Shown here piece after piece: positions 23,501 to 34,822 of a DNA stretch of 57,326 nt; the first letter of the stretch is position 1, and the number at the start of each line of letters is the position of its first letter. The notes beneath the pieces were generated by a model that was not told where the DNA came from, searched no databases, and worked only from the letters and a program-made list of their open reading frames with translations. Source of the DNA: Ciona intestinalis. Taxonomy: Eukaryota; Chordata; Ascidiacea; Phlebobranchia; Cionidae. Position numbers and translations under genes: made by a program. Location: NCBI RefSeq assembly GCF_000224145.3, contig NW_004190456.2:95793-153118 (forward strand), in the 5' to 3' direction.

Positions 23501-26500
23501 CACACTGTACTTGGACCAAATTAGTTTTCACAAATGCTAAAGTTACTACAACTATCACATAAAAGTTATCCGAGCTTACCAGTTGGAAATGCACCGGAGA
23601 CACTGCGCTCTCTGTCCGTATCTCAATACTGATAACATTCTTAGATGGGTGGGATATGCTATCCACTTTGTTCCATTCATGACATGAACTTCTCCACACT
23701 GTCATTGTATTTAAACTTCGATGGCTTCCCATGTCTTGTTGTATTGACTTGATGATAACGCCGGCAAACGAACAGCCAACTTCAACATCATTGCCGAAGC
23801 CATTCTGTAATACAGGGTTGCAAATAACTACAAAGCACTGTCGGTTTCCACATACACAAAGTTTAATCCCACTTAAAAAAAATTAACAATATTTTTAAAC
23901 TGCCAACATGTTGTATAAAGCAGTGTTTTTCAACCTTTTTAGCTTGCGGAGCGGTAAATTTTGAAACAAATTTTGTAGCATACAGTTAAACAGTTGGGCA
24001 CAACACTTGCAGCTTATGTTACAGTGTTCCAAATCATGCAATTGGCGGAGTTCTAAATCAGTTTGAAATTTGATGTTTTATTTCTTTAATCAATGGACAA
24101 GACTTCAACATCTTGCATTTTGCAATTGAGAAAATTGTAATGTATTTGGCAAACCGGCAGAAAAGTTAGTGGACCAGTAGGAAATACATATTGTTACTGC
24201 ATATTTATAGTTGAATTTTGGTGGTTGAGAAGCTGGTATAAAGGATTTGCGTAAACATGAGATGGGACTTACACCACAGTTCACACACATTGTATCAGCA
24301 TTGATCAACTAGTCATACAACTAAGCACAGCATATGAATATTTGTATATTGTTATTGTGGTCCCTTCATCACCTTCCACAATATGCATAACAGAGATCAA
24401 TATAATCCTTGCTTAATCCAGGCTGGTATCTACATGGCTTACCTTGGCTGGATATAAATCCTCACTGAACCCATCTAGATGTATAGCTTTAAGTATGTAG
24501 TTGTATTCTGCATCTGATGGGTTCAATCCTCTGTGAAAAGTGAAGAAAACATTTAATGCTTCAGTTGTCATACTTCATACAACTAGACCTAAGAAACATG
24601 CCAGTTTATGCTACCAGGGCACTAGACTTACATAAAGGGTGGGTTGGTGGAACGTTGGTGGTGCCTGAGGTGTCATAATGACATGTCAACCCAGATTGAG
24701 GTGTCATAATGACATGTCAACCCAGATTGAGGTGTCATAATGACATGTCAAACAGAGCCAAAGTATATTGCATTCACCACATTAATCAATACGGTTCCCT
24801 ATGTTTAACAACTATGAGTGTAACTGTATTTTAACAATGTCACCCCAGATTTTACCCTGCTGTTAGGTGTCTATACAAACAAGCTGAGCCAAAGTATATT
24901 GCATTCACCACATTAACCAATGAGGTTTCCTATGTTTAACAACTATGAGTGTAACTGTATTTTAACAATGTCACCCAGGTTTTACCTGCTGTTAGGTGTC
25001 TATACAAACAAACAGAGCCAAAGTATATTGCATTCACCACATTAATCAATACGGTTCCCTATGTTTAACAACTATGAGTGTAACTGTATTTTAACAATGT
25101 CACCCCAGATTTTACCCTGCTGTTAGGTGTCTATACAAACAAGCTGAGCCAAAGTATATTGCATTCACCACATTAATCAATGAGGTTTCCTATGTTTGAC
25201 AACTATGAGTGTAACTGTATTTTAACAATGTCACCCCAGATTTTACCTGCTGTTAGGTGTCTATACAAACAAACAGAGCCAAAGTATATTGCATTCACCA
25301 CATTAATCAATGAGGTTCCCTATGTTTGACAACTATAAGTGTAACTGCATTTTAACAATGTTACCCCAGATTTTACCCTGCTGTTAGGTGTCTATACAAA
25401 CAAGTAGAGCCAAAGTATATTGCATTCACCACATTAATCAATGAGGTTCCCTATGTTTGACAACTATGAGTGTAACTGTATTTTAACAATGTCACCCCAG
25501 ATTTTACCCTGCTGTTAGGTGTCTATACAAACAAGCAGAGCCAAAGTTTATTGCATTCACCACATTAATCAATGAGGTTTCCTATGTTTGACAACTATAA
25601 GTGTAACTGTATTTTAACAATGTTACCCCAGGTTTTTTACCTGCTGTTAGGTGTCTATACAAACAAGCAGAGCCAAAGTATATTGCATTCACCACATTAA
25701 TCAATGAGGTTCCCTATGTTTGACAACTATAAGTGTAACTGTATTTTAACAATGTGACCCTAGATTTTGTTAGAATTGCAAAATATCCAAAGCCTATCAA
25801 ATGTAGGTCAATGAACATTGAACTTAAATGTTTCTTTAAATTACCACGTTAGAAAACGTGACGATTTATAATCTCCAAAATCTGAGGTTTTTACCTCTGA
25901 GGTTAAAAAACCATTTGGTAAACAAACTCAAGTTGAATGAACAGAGTCAAAGAACGAATCCATTTTTGCCTTTCTTTGGTTAATTATTTGATAAACCCCC
26001 ACAAGATCTTTTACAATTTAGAACAAAAGATTTAATAAAGAAACAACACACAAACCGAATGTAATCTGTAGCAACTGCCTAGTTATTTTATATCTATCTT
26101 TACAGGAATGTTGGGCATATATCTTTTAATCTTTGTATCAATATATATACAGCTGTTTTTACAAAAGTTACTAATGTGATATATTTAGCAATTAAACAGT
26201 CAAATCCATTCATGAAGATTTCTAAATAACAAGCAACACTTAAAGGAATTTAATTTGTTTACAAGCACTTAGAAACATCCAATTATATTAATTAAATCGC
26301 AGCTGTAAGTATGATACCTTCAGGAATGTTGGTATGTGAAACTCAATTAAAATATATATTACGTATTCCTTAAAAACGTAAAAAAAAGCTAAGCTAATAC
26401 TGTTATGCACAATGTAACCTTGATGGTGAGGTCTGTTGTGTAATAACACACATTGCGAGTCACATTCGTGTTTCATTGGCAAACTACTTCAATTCAGCTC

Positions 26501-29500
26501 AACTATGACTTCATAGAATAAATATTTCTGCCAGAGGTCAAATAAATCAAACAATATTTAAAATAAATTTGTAGCTGTCACAACCCTTACAAATGTTATG
26601 CTGCCCGCACAGTTAACTTGAAATTAGGGTTTCAAAACAAGAAGGTTTTTAAATACAAAATAAAACCCTAAATAGCTTAAATTTAAATTTTGTTAATTTT
26701 GTGAAGTCACAGTTAATTTGAAACCAAGGTTTTGTAGCAAATATAAGTGGTTGTAACAGTTACAAAACGTTTGTTTTGAAATGTGAAACAAAACCATAAA
26801 TGACCTAAATTTTCGACTTTTTTTATTACAAAACAGTTATTACAAACTTCTACCCCTACTAGCATTAATGTTTAGATTTTTACGTATATTTCTTCACAGT
26901 AGATTAACTTTGAGCCTGTTATCAGCAGATCGGGATACTGGCATACCATGAAGATTAGAGCTGTCTGGATTAAGCCACCATTTAATAATAATCCACACAA
27001 GACCCACAAACTCCTTTTTCTTGTAACTTTATCAGGCTTGTCTAACTCTGTGTTTCATGGAATATAAGGTGTGAGAACAAGGGGTGTAGGGGGATACCAC
27101 ATTCCTACTTCACCCGTGTTATGTTGCGCAAGCAGTCCACTCCCAGTACTGAAACCAATAGCACAACAATTAGCAGTTTTTGCTGCCTGTTTTTCATTTT
27201 AAAACATTATTTTACTGGTACATAAAAAATGAGGAAGTTATAGCAGTGATGCAATGTTTGTTCTCTGGTTTGCAATCTTAACAGCCTGATATTTGAAATA
27301 CCATTAACATAGTCTATGTAAAAGTGTCAATATAACTGAAAACACTCATATAGGTAAAACAAACAACAGTTAATTTATGTTTTATATGTTTACTACAAAT
27401 CCCAAACAATAGTTCTCTATTTTATCGGTGTTGTAATCTACTTTTTGTGGTTTGCAAATTTAACTTGCTGTACGGTTTGTAATAATGTTAATATGACATC
27501 TATTAAATTACACAATTAGCAGTTTTTGCTGACTGTTTTTCATTTTAAAAGTTACTTTACTGGTATATAAAAAATAAGGGAAGTTATAGCACTATTGTAA
27601 TGTAGGTTCTTCTATTTCCAATTTAAAAACAAAGTCTGTTATGCAAAATTGTTACAACAGTGTATTTTTCATATATGTTACATTGTACAATACAAGTTAT
27701 TTTATCATTTTTAACTTATAATGTTTTTACTGGTTTGCAATTTATCAGGAACTTCCCAACTTCCCTACAGTTAACCTGATGATGTGCCTTTCCCCATGTA
27801 TACCAACCCACACAATGTTTGTATGACTTCATAGTGTAAATATTGCCACCACTTTTACAAAGGAAGGTTATTTACTCGATGAATTTGCATTCATGACGTA
27901 ATAGCATTCCTTAGCCATTATTATTACACACCACATGACCAGTGAGTTTACCCATAGGCGTAACACCAGGGGTGTCTGGAATGACATGTAACCCCAACTT
28001 TTGCGGCCTTAGTAACGTTATATGGTTTTGCACCCTGGTTTTAAACTGAAACAGCTCTAACCTGATTGTTGGGTTTATCTATGGGTATTTCACAGATTAT
28101 TAGCTACCACAGCTAAGTTTACTAAATATAATTTAGGCCATTGTTGGCCCAATTACCCCAACACCCATAGTGCTACGGTTTATTAGTGCGTTCTAGCAAT
28201 ATACAACATATATACACGTCTTACACACATTTATCTATCAGCATTGAGCATTGAACCCAGGATCCTTTGGTTACTACTTACTATGCATGTGCCATGGCCC
28301 ACACTAAGCTAAGGGTCAAACTTCGGGTGATGGTTTAAGAAACAAACACTTAAACAGCTCACCTGTGGCGCTCATGTTGTTCGATGGCTTGTTGTGTGAG
28401 GGAGTCTAATGTTGGATCATTTGGAGTAAGGAACTAGGAATACAATACCATTTAATTGTTAATGGAGAAAAGCAGAAGTTACAAGTAGTATGATATATAG
28501 TATGTGGGCAGTGGTGTGTGGGATTAAACATGACGTAAGATGACAAATTACCCTCTAACAAGAGGTTTTTAAGTTAATGAAGTATAAATTAAATGCTTGA
28601 AATTTACACATTTTGTCATCGGCTTTATAACCCTTGTCACACTTTATGTTAATTATCTGGTATTTTGGTACAAACAGCAAACATATTCTTGTAATATACG
28701 ATGTTACATTATTTTACATGCTAAAGTAGTGTAACCTATGTTTCATATAGTAAGCCTGCATGCTGCTTATGTGTATATAGGTTTACTAATGAACACATAG
28801 TTAAGCATGCAGTTGCACAGTACACAGCTACACTAATAACACATGTTATAATTGCTTGGACTTGAATAAACGCATGGTAAGATGGTTATATATACAAGGT
28901 TCATAAGTTCACTAGCAAGATATACTAAATTAATATACAATATGTGTTTTAATTAATTATACATACACTTAACCAGCAGTATGCACGTATACAGTTTGTG
29001 GGTTTAAAGGTTATCCAATTAAATCACCACATAGTAAATCCTCACCTCAGGAAACAAAATATAATCCCGAAAATAATCGATCGAATGAATGTCTGGATCG
29101 TGGTTGCCAAACTCAGCTGGAAGAAACGATTTGTTTAAATATGATGTAACTGTTAAAAAAGTTTCTAAATTGTAAAAAATACGAGTTTATTATGTCTTTC
29201 TTTAAAGTAAATATTGTTTTGTTAGAAACTATGCAAAATATGAGCATTTGATTTGACAGAACTATGTTAAAATACAGAACAATATAAAATGTATAGGCCT
29301 ATATAACATAATTTTTATTTATATCTTCGACCATGATATTGGAGATCATATTATTTAATAAACGAAGAGAAGAAATCAACAGCAAAACAATAGTTATGGA
29401 TAAAGTGTCGGATAAAAATATTTACCATACAGAATAATAATATTGTCTGCATGGTAACTCTTCATGGTACATTGGTAACCACTGATGCATAAGATGACCA

Positions 29501-32500
29501 CAGACTGATTGTACCATATCATTATTGGGTTTAAAAACATTCAACCTTCTCCTTGTTTTAAAAAATACATTAAAAATGTTGCAAATAAATAGAATTTATG
29601 CCTGGCTAAATTAGCTTTGCAATATAATGTAATTTTTCAGCAAACATAATATTTTAAAAAGATTAGTTGTTTAAAAGCAAAGTGATTAGTTTCAACGAAA
29701 AGGTTGTTTTACGGTTGGTTAAAGAAGCAACGGTGATATATTGTCAGTATTTCCTAACCTTACCAATCCAGGAAGTTGTTTAAGCAATCATAAACAAGCT
29801 TTGTTTCCTGTTATTATCGCAAAACAATGCCTCTTTATTACATCACAAACTAAACTTTAAAATAAATTGTTTGGGGAATAACTAAAACTAAATGACTCAA
29901 ACTCAATGTTTTGGGTTGGGTTTATATATTGCTGGCTGTGTAAGCCAATGACCTTCAGAAATAAATACTTATCGGCAACGTTAAGTGAAAATTACTGGTA
30001 TTGGAATATATTTATATGTAATTTAATGTGGCGCCATTGCCTGGTTAATAGTTTGAATTGCTTTCGATACAGGATAGTTTGAATGAAATATTCTAAATTT
30101 TCCTCTCTATATAATTAGGATATATTTTCATCGAAATTTTTCTTTTTAGAAGAGATACATTTAAATTATAAAATATATATATTGAATATAAAACAGTTTG
30201 AATAAAATAATCTGATTTTTTATTGGTCTATATCCTGTCCTAAAACAGGTACATTCAAATTCCAAACAATATTGTTTTAATACCATTATACCAATACTAA
30301 CAAATATTAATATCTTCTAGGTGATCATACGCCAGAAATAATACCGATTTTAATGGTAAACTGATCAAGTCTCGGCATATGGCAAAAAAAACATTGGTCA
30401 TTTCAATTATTTGTACGACAACATTGGTTCTTCTGCTTAAAATATATATTATAATTATAATTATATATAAACTATCTAATGCCAATGCTATAAAAATTAT
30501 TTTTTTCTTTATAACAAGGTTTTACATTTTGCAATAAATAATAATATATGTTATATTACATATCCAGAATTAAGTCCAGTAAACAATATTAAGCCAATAT
30601 ATATATAAGGAATACTTAATTATGTAATGAACAATATTATATCAGTGTCCAGCATTAAGTAATTCACTATGACAGGTGATAAATGAACCGTGGTTCATAA
30701 AACCAACAAATTATTGTTGCCAAGTAGGGAAGTTAAGTGTTGGAGTGGTTGTGGTGGGTAAACATGGGGCTTTTGGCACAACTTAATATAACAGTACATT
30801 ATATGCCACATAATATGACATGGGGTCAACTTATGATAAGTCTACATTTGAAGACAAACATTACACGACATTAGTCCTTAGGTTCCATAATTTTCTCATT
30901 TATCCATTATTCTATTCTATATGGGTCCCATGGCAGAATACGCCAGGGACCTGATATTTAGGCCTGAGTTTGGCCATCGCCTCAACATTGTATATGAACA
31001 TTGTAATTATGGCTGAGGTCCTACAGTGAGGCATGCCATGGGACCTGGGACTTAGGTCAAAGTTGGTTATCACAACACACTCACTAACCTCAACAAGATA
31101 AAATCTACCCAATGTCAAATATGACTAGCTCCCATAATTGTCTAGTAGGCCATGGGTTAATTTCAGGTACTCCATGAGATTGGTTATATTTAAGTAAAAA
31201 TGAATGTTGAAAAAGAGCCTTTTGCTGGTGGGCGTTATTTAGGACAGAAAGAGTATAAATAAACAGTAATATGTAGAATAGATTAACAAAACACCGAATT
31301 AAAGTATTTGAATAAAACTATTCACAAAAACACTCGATGATCAAACTTAGGTAAGGATGAGAAGTCTTTTAATGAGAAGTCTTTTAATTTTAAAGGTCAA
31401 ACTTTAAATATTCCAAACCCCAACCCTACCTTGCAGCATATAACTTGCAAGTTCCACAGCCTCAATTTTGCTGCATGGCAGGGCTCCATCAATTACATTG
31501 TTTTTCAGCTGGAGGTAAAACAGATACCTGAAATAAAAGGATAAAAATAACATTTGTCAAGCTTTTATAGATAACAAGGGGGCAACAAGGGGGCATAATA
31601 AGTTTACACCTGGTTCAACATTATTAATTTCAAATGCAATGCTTGGAACTTGTGATAAAATTTGGCAAATATGATTAAAAAGGTTCATAATCATGTCTTG
31701 GACATAGTTGTAAAAAAAAACTTGTTTTAAACAGTTTAAATATATAGCAATATCATATTATAATTTTTAAATTATTGGTGAGGTCCTTGAGGAGCCTACC
31801 TACAATTTAGACCAGCACAAGTTTTTAAATGAAATTTAATTTGTACTAACCCTGGCTACCTAGTATAAGTAAACCTTATCAAAGTATAATTTGTACTTTC
31901 CCTGAAATTTTTGCAATTAAATTTAAATACAACATTTAATAAATTTTTAAAGGATTTTTTGCCAAAAAACAATGCTTTGTCAACCAACCTTAGCATAAAA
32001 AAAGTTAAATTTTTGGCCAGAAAATCAGTTACATAAAACCTAAATTAAACCAACAAAATATATTAGGTTTATTTATCTAAGTAGCCTCTATTACCATTAT
32101 CAAACACTTTATATATATATTCTCTTTTCCCGGGAAATTTCTGGCATAAAAAAAACAAGTTTAGGGTCGGCTCTGCTGAAAATTTAACGCCGGAAGACGA
32201 GTTCTTGGAAAATACATTACGCCAATAGCAATAGCAGAAGTAGCAGAACAAATATCTCTTAGTGGATACCTTGTAATCTCGTGTTGCAGGCGGTCGATGT
32301 TAGCCACATAAAACATGACACCAAAGAAAAGTATTGGTTCGTGGGAGTTCTTATCAACTTGCTTTTTCAATGGCTTGTCTAACTCTACCCATCTTGCTTT
32401 CATCTGTTTGTTTAAGTATTTCAACCCAAAGTATCGCAACTGTGGAAGAAAAACAGACATGAAAACATACAGACCACACAGAAAGTAGATATTGATGTAT

Positions 32501-34004
32501 GATGTTCACTCAAGCTAGAAAACTTGGGATTAGTTTAATTTTCAAGAAATTTAAGGAACTTTAAAGATCAGTTGGCAGTTGCATTATGTTTATAAATAAT
32601 GGGACAACCCTAGACCCTGTGTTCATAACCGGTACTACCTTGTCTTAAAACAAGATATATAAATAAAAAACAATGAAATGTCCTGCGATTCCGAATCAAT
32701 TACTGAATAAAGAACAATTATGATAATATAAATTATTGAACTAAATCTAAATGTAACTAAAACCACATAAATAAATATATACACCAGTTATATAAGGGTG
32801 CAACCACTGCCCAAGGTGCAAATAATATCTAAAAGTCATCTTTAGCAAACTGAAGATAGGATCTGATCCTATGAAAACGTAAAAGATAAAAATCAGGTCC
32901 AGCAAATGATATATTAATGGAGAGATGAGTTTCGCATAAATAGCATTATCTTTCAAATAAAATGACAAGATAGGACTGAGATAAATCATATGCCACCTTG
33001 GCTAAGCTACTATAGGTTCCCAATATTATATTATATTTGTATTCAAATCATATCCTACCTCACGTAACTCCAAACGTTGCGCAACAGCGTTCAAGCAATC
33101 AATGCCAGTGTTTTCCACAGTCAACGTACATTCCATTGCTGTGTTGTCCAGTAACTGAACACGTATCTAATGCAGATCATATATTGGGGTCAAGGTTAAC
33201 ATAGAGAAAATGACTTCATACCTTACATAGTTTTAGGTACAATAAATCACAATGAATACCAGAAACAAAAGTCCCTAATAAAATCATATTATTTAGTAGA
33301 AACAAATTATTGCACTGCATTATATTTACAGCTGAAAATTGAGTCCCCTGTGCTACCATTCTACGCTACCCTATGTTATAAAATGAAAGAGAATTCAGTT
33401 TGTAAAGTGAAAATTATAGAGGGCTAAAATGAAAGTTGTAGTTTGATGTAAAGACTGCTTTTTAAATGACAGAACTTTTCATTTGTATTGCACCACTGCC
33501 TTGGGTTAGGGTCAAACAAATAGAAGATAACCCTTCTTATTTGAGTATCAGAAGATCAAATGAAAGTGATGAAACTTATTGTTATCTTCGAGTGACAGGG
33601 CAACGAGTCAACGACAGTTGTTATAACACGCAAACACGGGTGTTCTGTTTCATACACCTAGTGCTCGCTGACTAGTTACCAGGTATGTAACTTTGTCGGT
33701 AATTGTTTTTATGTATGACTGGTAATTTGACAACCCATTAGTGACCGCTGGTTTGGAGCAATTGTCATTGTTTTGCCCAAGCACCCATGTGTCTATAATG
33801 GTAGCAGTGACAAGCCTTGAACCCTTTACCTACAGGTTAAAGCCGGGCACGTTAATATCCATTTATAAATAACTTATCAGTTGCAATACCAGTTTATTTC
33901 TGAATAGACACATTAACAAATCTAGGTGTATAACTCACCAGGAAGGAATTTTTGTGGGACAGAATATATCGGCCAGTTCTTCTTAGTTTAATTCCAAACG
34001 GCAT
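2591..34004 (-). CDS. PTPN14/21: FERM-domain tyrosine phosphatase, PTPN14/PTPN21 (Pez) type, 30 exons
   Basis: Cytoskeleton-linked phosphatase; in animals this family binds YAP/Yorkie through PPxY motifs. Exons, 5' to 3': 33939-34004, 33059-33166, 32270-32439, 31430-31527, 29046-29116, 28363-28433, 24443-24530, 23580-23804, 22389-22471, 20475-20547, 19673-19730, 19218-19332, 18806-18904, 18187-18374, 17546-17871, 16023-16229, 15708-15767, 15219-15281, 14600-14702, 14216-14289, 13226-13352, 9010-9116, 8033-8107, 7688-7826, 6254-6453, 5328-5534, 4489-4617, 3880-4120, 3384-3523, 2591-2719. All have GT/AG ends and matching phases; the sum is 3840 nt, 1279 residues, near the roughly 1180 of the human proteins. 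The start [10 protein letters not shown] and the end SRLI-stop both fit the family. Exon 19 is the weakest: its 5' end may instead be 14642, which would drop an Asn-rich run. The small linker exons rest on splice sites and phase, not on family similarity. Confidence 0.93.
4800..5302 (-). mobile_element. SINE-like element (reverse) next to two 98-bp units
   Basis: Bases 4803-4955 are the SINE body and head in reverse (CCCATTAGTAACCACTGGG ... GGTCTTGCC ... TTGAACCCGG ... CTAACCACTAAGCC). Bases 5057-5250 hold two diverged 98-bp units, followed by the unit-to-SINE junction GACAACCCATTAGTGA at 5285-5300. It lies in the phosphatase intron between exons 26 and 27. Confidence 0.7.
5580..5750. repeat. 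Dispersed repeat carrying CTGATCTGGTGCT and ATGGCATCGTCAGT
   Basis: About 150 bases recur at 9845-9945, 12645-12745, 32850-32950, 50215-50345 and 53075-53180. Shared blocks are a GATCTGGTGCTAC core, GTAACAGACAAAAATC, a CCAACCA/CCAGTTG stretch, and AAATGGCATCGTCAG. It has no coding potential; it is probably a short non-autonomous element. Confidence 0.65.
5815..6060. repeat. Imperfect inverted repeat, element-like
   Basis: GCATAATGTAAATAATGTTT at the left matches the arm of the 18455-18630 element. AACTGGAATAGTTGGTGTAG near 6030-6050 inversely matches CTATTCCAGTTTTATGCTACACCAA near 5890-5915. Probably a degraded palindromic element. Confidence 0.45.
8565..8584. repeat. CT microsatellite
   Basis: A short pyrimidine run with TCTCTCTCTCTCTCTC, within phosphatase intron 22. 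The surrounding plus strand is T/C-rich. Confidence 0.6.
8680..8922 (-). repeat. 98-bp repeat units, about 2.3 copies
   Basis: Units carry ACAGTCGTTATAACACGGG, TTCATACACCTCGTG and GAGTTACCACGTTTGTAAC. Same orientation as the large array at 16470-17470. They lie in the phosphatase intron between exons 22 and 23. Confidence 0.8.
10059..11020 (+). CDS. Small type I membrane protein with one BCMA/TACI-like cysteine module (TNF-receptor-like)
   Basis: Two exons, 10059-10332 and 10536-11020, join GT/AG in phase 1 to give 252 residues. A signal peptide is visible (about residues 11-31; M11 is an alternative start). One module follows with Cys at 59, 70, 73, 77, 86 and 90, spacing C-10-C-2-C-3-C-8-C-3-C. 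BCMA has, from memory, C-12-C-2-C-3-C-8-C-3-C, with a similar NxYY/F stretch and xPC. A charged coiled-coil-like stalk runs about 123-158, a transmembrane helix about 163-184 followed by CCCKDK, then a tail of about 65 residues. The tail holds PVQDE at 238-242, resembling the PxQ motifs that bind TRAFs. An AG acceptor at 10036-10037 just upstream could serve a 5' UTR exon or spliced leader. The gene lies wholly inside intron 21 of the minus-strand phosphatase. Coding status is strong; assignment to the TNF-receptor family is inference from cysteine spacing and layout. Confidence 0.8.
11291..11300 (+). terminator. Polyadenylation signal for the nested receptor gene
   Basis: Two overlapping AATAAA hexamers lie about 270 bases after the stop codon, in an AT-rich 3' UTR with T-rich runs just upstream. 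Confidence 0.6.
14643..14702 (-). repeat. Asn-rich CAA/AAC trinucleotide run, possibly coding
   Basis: On the minus strand this is an AAC repeat interrupted by AGC and AGA. Used with the AG acceptor just upstream, it reads in frame into phosphatase exon 19 as an Asn run. The alternative acceptor at 14643-14644 would exclude it; both keep the phase. It is likely length-variable. Confidence 0.5.
14820..14960 (-). mobile_element. SINE-like element, reverse, degraded
   Basis: ACCACTGGGTTGGATTAATTG, CTTACCCAAGGATACATACA and CACCTAACCACTCACCCA match the reverse of the SINE body and head seen at 4803-4955. It lies in a phosphatase intron. Confidence 0.6.
16470..17470 (-). repeat. Ten-copy array of an exact 98-bp unit
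   Basis: The marker GGCAACGACAG (or its variant) starts at 16502, 16600, 16698, 16796, 16894, 16992, 17090, 17188, 17286 and 17384: every spacing is exactly 98. Each unit contains three short inverted repeats (GTTAC...GTAAC, AACGAC-A-GTCGTT, AACAC-GG-GTGTT). Sub-variants differ mainly at CTAAGGAGTT, TTACAAGTT and TTAGGAGTT. The array nearly fills the intron between phosphatase exons 15 and 16. Confidence 0.95.
18455..18630. mobile_element. Palindromic MITE-like element, about 175 bp
   Basis: Left arm TCTGCTACCAGGCATAATGT, followed by AAATAACCTTT, is mirrored at the right by AAAGGTTATTTACATTATGC, followed by CTGTTAGCAGA. TATCTGGTAT near 18491 is mirrored by ATACCAGAT near 18580. It is in a phosphatase intron. 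Confidence 0.75.
19366..19556. mobile_element. MITE-like inverted-repeat element, about 190 bp, full copy
   Basis: Starts TAGTAGAGTGGGGAAAGATA and ends GTCCCATCTTCCCTACCAAC. The interior matches the family (CATATAATATCTAAACATCC, GAAGTCGTGAGGATACG, TTCTTTGTTTACTACCAAA). It sits between phosphatase exons 11 and 12. Confidence 0.8.
21336..21385. other. Assembly gap of 50 N with duplicated flanks
   Basis: CCAAGACATCCGCCACGCCA occurs immediately left (from 21304) and right (from 21386) of the gap. This looks like unmerged contig overlap. Confidence 0.85.
22490..22690. repeat. Two-copy tandem duplication, about 124-bp period
   Basis: CATAGGAATGTGTGTCTAAC at about 22506 recurs as TATAGGAATGTGTGTCCAAC at about 22630, followed in both by TATCCCTACCTCCCCTG or a close variant. 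Confidence 0.75.
24667..24752. repeat. 31-bp tandem repeat, about 2.8 copies
   Basis: GAGGTGTCATAATGACATGT starts at 24667, 24698 and 24729. The core TGTCATAATGACA is itself palindromic. It abuts the 131-bp array. Confidence 0.9.
24753..25775. repeat. 131-bp tandem array, about eight copies
   Basis: GAGCCAAAGT starts at 24755, 24886, 25015, 25146, 25276, 25407, 25538 and 25670 (periods 129-132). Units share GCATTCACCACATTAATCAA, CTATGTTTGACAACTATGAG and CTGTTAGGTGTCTATACAAA. It lies in the long phosphatase intron between exons 6 and 7. Confidence 0.95.
26620..27700. repeat. AT-rich duplicated segments
   Basis: GCAGTTTTTGCTGCCTGTTT near 27172 recurs near 27519 as GCAGTTTTTGCTGACTGTTT, each followed by TTTACTGGTA and a GGAAGTTATAGCA segment (period about 347). 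A shorter duplication of GTTAA-TTGAAA-type sequence lies at about 26620-26820. No gene seen. Confidence 0.6.
28170..28315 (-). mobile_element. SINE-like element, reverse, degraded
   Basis: TATCAGCATTGAGCATTGAA followed by CCCAGGATCC and GGTTACTACTTACTA matches the reversed SINE head at 4880-4940. Confidence 0.55.
30905..31130. repeat. Dispersed repeat with CTATTCTATATGGGTCC
   Basis: Shares TTCTATATGGG, GATATTTAGGCCTGAGTTTG and AGTGAGGCATGCCATGGGAC with 3595-3780. Shorter fragments lie near 3025, 15340 and 45890-45975. It is non-coding. Confidence 0.6.
33583..33865 (-). mobile_element. Composite SINE: one 98-bp unit joined to SINE body, reverse
   Basis: A unit (TTATAACACGCAAACACGGG ... CATACACCTAGTGCTCGC) is followed by TCGGTAATTG, TGACAACCCATTAGTGACCG, TTTTGCCCAAGCACCCATGT and AGCAGTGACAAGCCTTGAAC. 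Read on the minus strand, the order is head, body, unit. It lies in phosphatase intron 1. Confidence 0.75.
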
Positions 34005-34822
34005 GATTACCGTATTTAAAGCTTTATCAAGCATTGGCGTGCAAAAACAAAGTTATCTAATCATCTTTACATCTGAGAACAGCATATTTAAAGCTTTGGT
34101 TGCTAAATGTCAAACGGAAATTTAATTTGACGATCTTAAAAAATAGGTGCGCAAAAATAGTTACCACACATTTCTGTGGCAACTGCAGTTATCGTACTAA
34201 ACATGTAAAAAGTATATTGGATCTAAAAACTACCAATTTACCGAATAAAAATACCTTATCTCAATCCTCCCAATACATAACTACAGTATAACCATAAAGT
34301 TTAACTTCTTATCTATTTCCGATATTTTCTGATCTTTGACAATGAACTAAACCACACCACCTAGGGACTAACTTAACTACGGAACTTTGGTGTTAGTTTA
34401 GTTATGAACTCACAACCAGGAATTGCTCATAACCACGAAATCGCGATCTGTGTTTCTCATCATATCAGGGTGCATTGTCTTGTGGTCGCGGATGAATATA
34501 TAGCAATCCGTATCGGAATTTAAGGAATTTTGCGCCACTTTCTCCTCTCACCAGCGCCACCACCCGACTAAAGTTTATTGTATAGCGATGTTGCTAGATG
34601 GTGATAAAAAAATAATTTCTTATTTTACAAAAATTGAGGTAGAATAAGGATACGTTTTCTTTGTATATTTTGTCCTCCTTCTTAAAAAACATCGTGTCCT
34701 TTTCAAACAGTGTCGAACCTGTTTAATCTCAAAGAATTTAAGGTACGGGAAAATCGCCTGTAGCGCTTGACAGCTACAGGATGTGTAGTGCTATAAAACA
34801 AACACAACGTGTAATTTAAAAC
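34005..34822. promoter_or_regulatory. Divergent promoter region between the phosphatase and the dehydratase
   Basis: About 820 bases separate the phosphatase start codon (minus strand) from the dehydratase start codon (plus strand). No other convincing gene lies between them, so control sequences for both genes are expected here. No specific factor site could be assigned with confidence. Confidence 0.5.

Larger units (their letters stand above)
22389..34004 (-). other. FERM-domain exons 1-9 of the PTPN14/21 gene
   Basis: Nine exons encode about 326 residues covering the three FERM lobes. Family landmarks are visible: [10 protein letters not shown] at the N-terminus, [24 protein letters not shown] followed by [12 protein letters not shown], the FYV segment ending [25 protein letters not shown], and the closing helix [22 protein letters not shown] domains tether proteins to membrane lipids and to cytoplasmic tails at junctions. 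The introns are 0.6-3.9 kb and carry most of the gene's tandem repeats. Confidence 0.92.
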
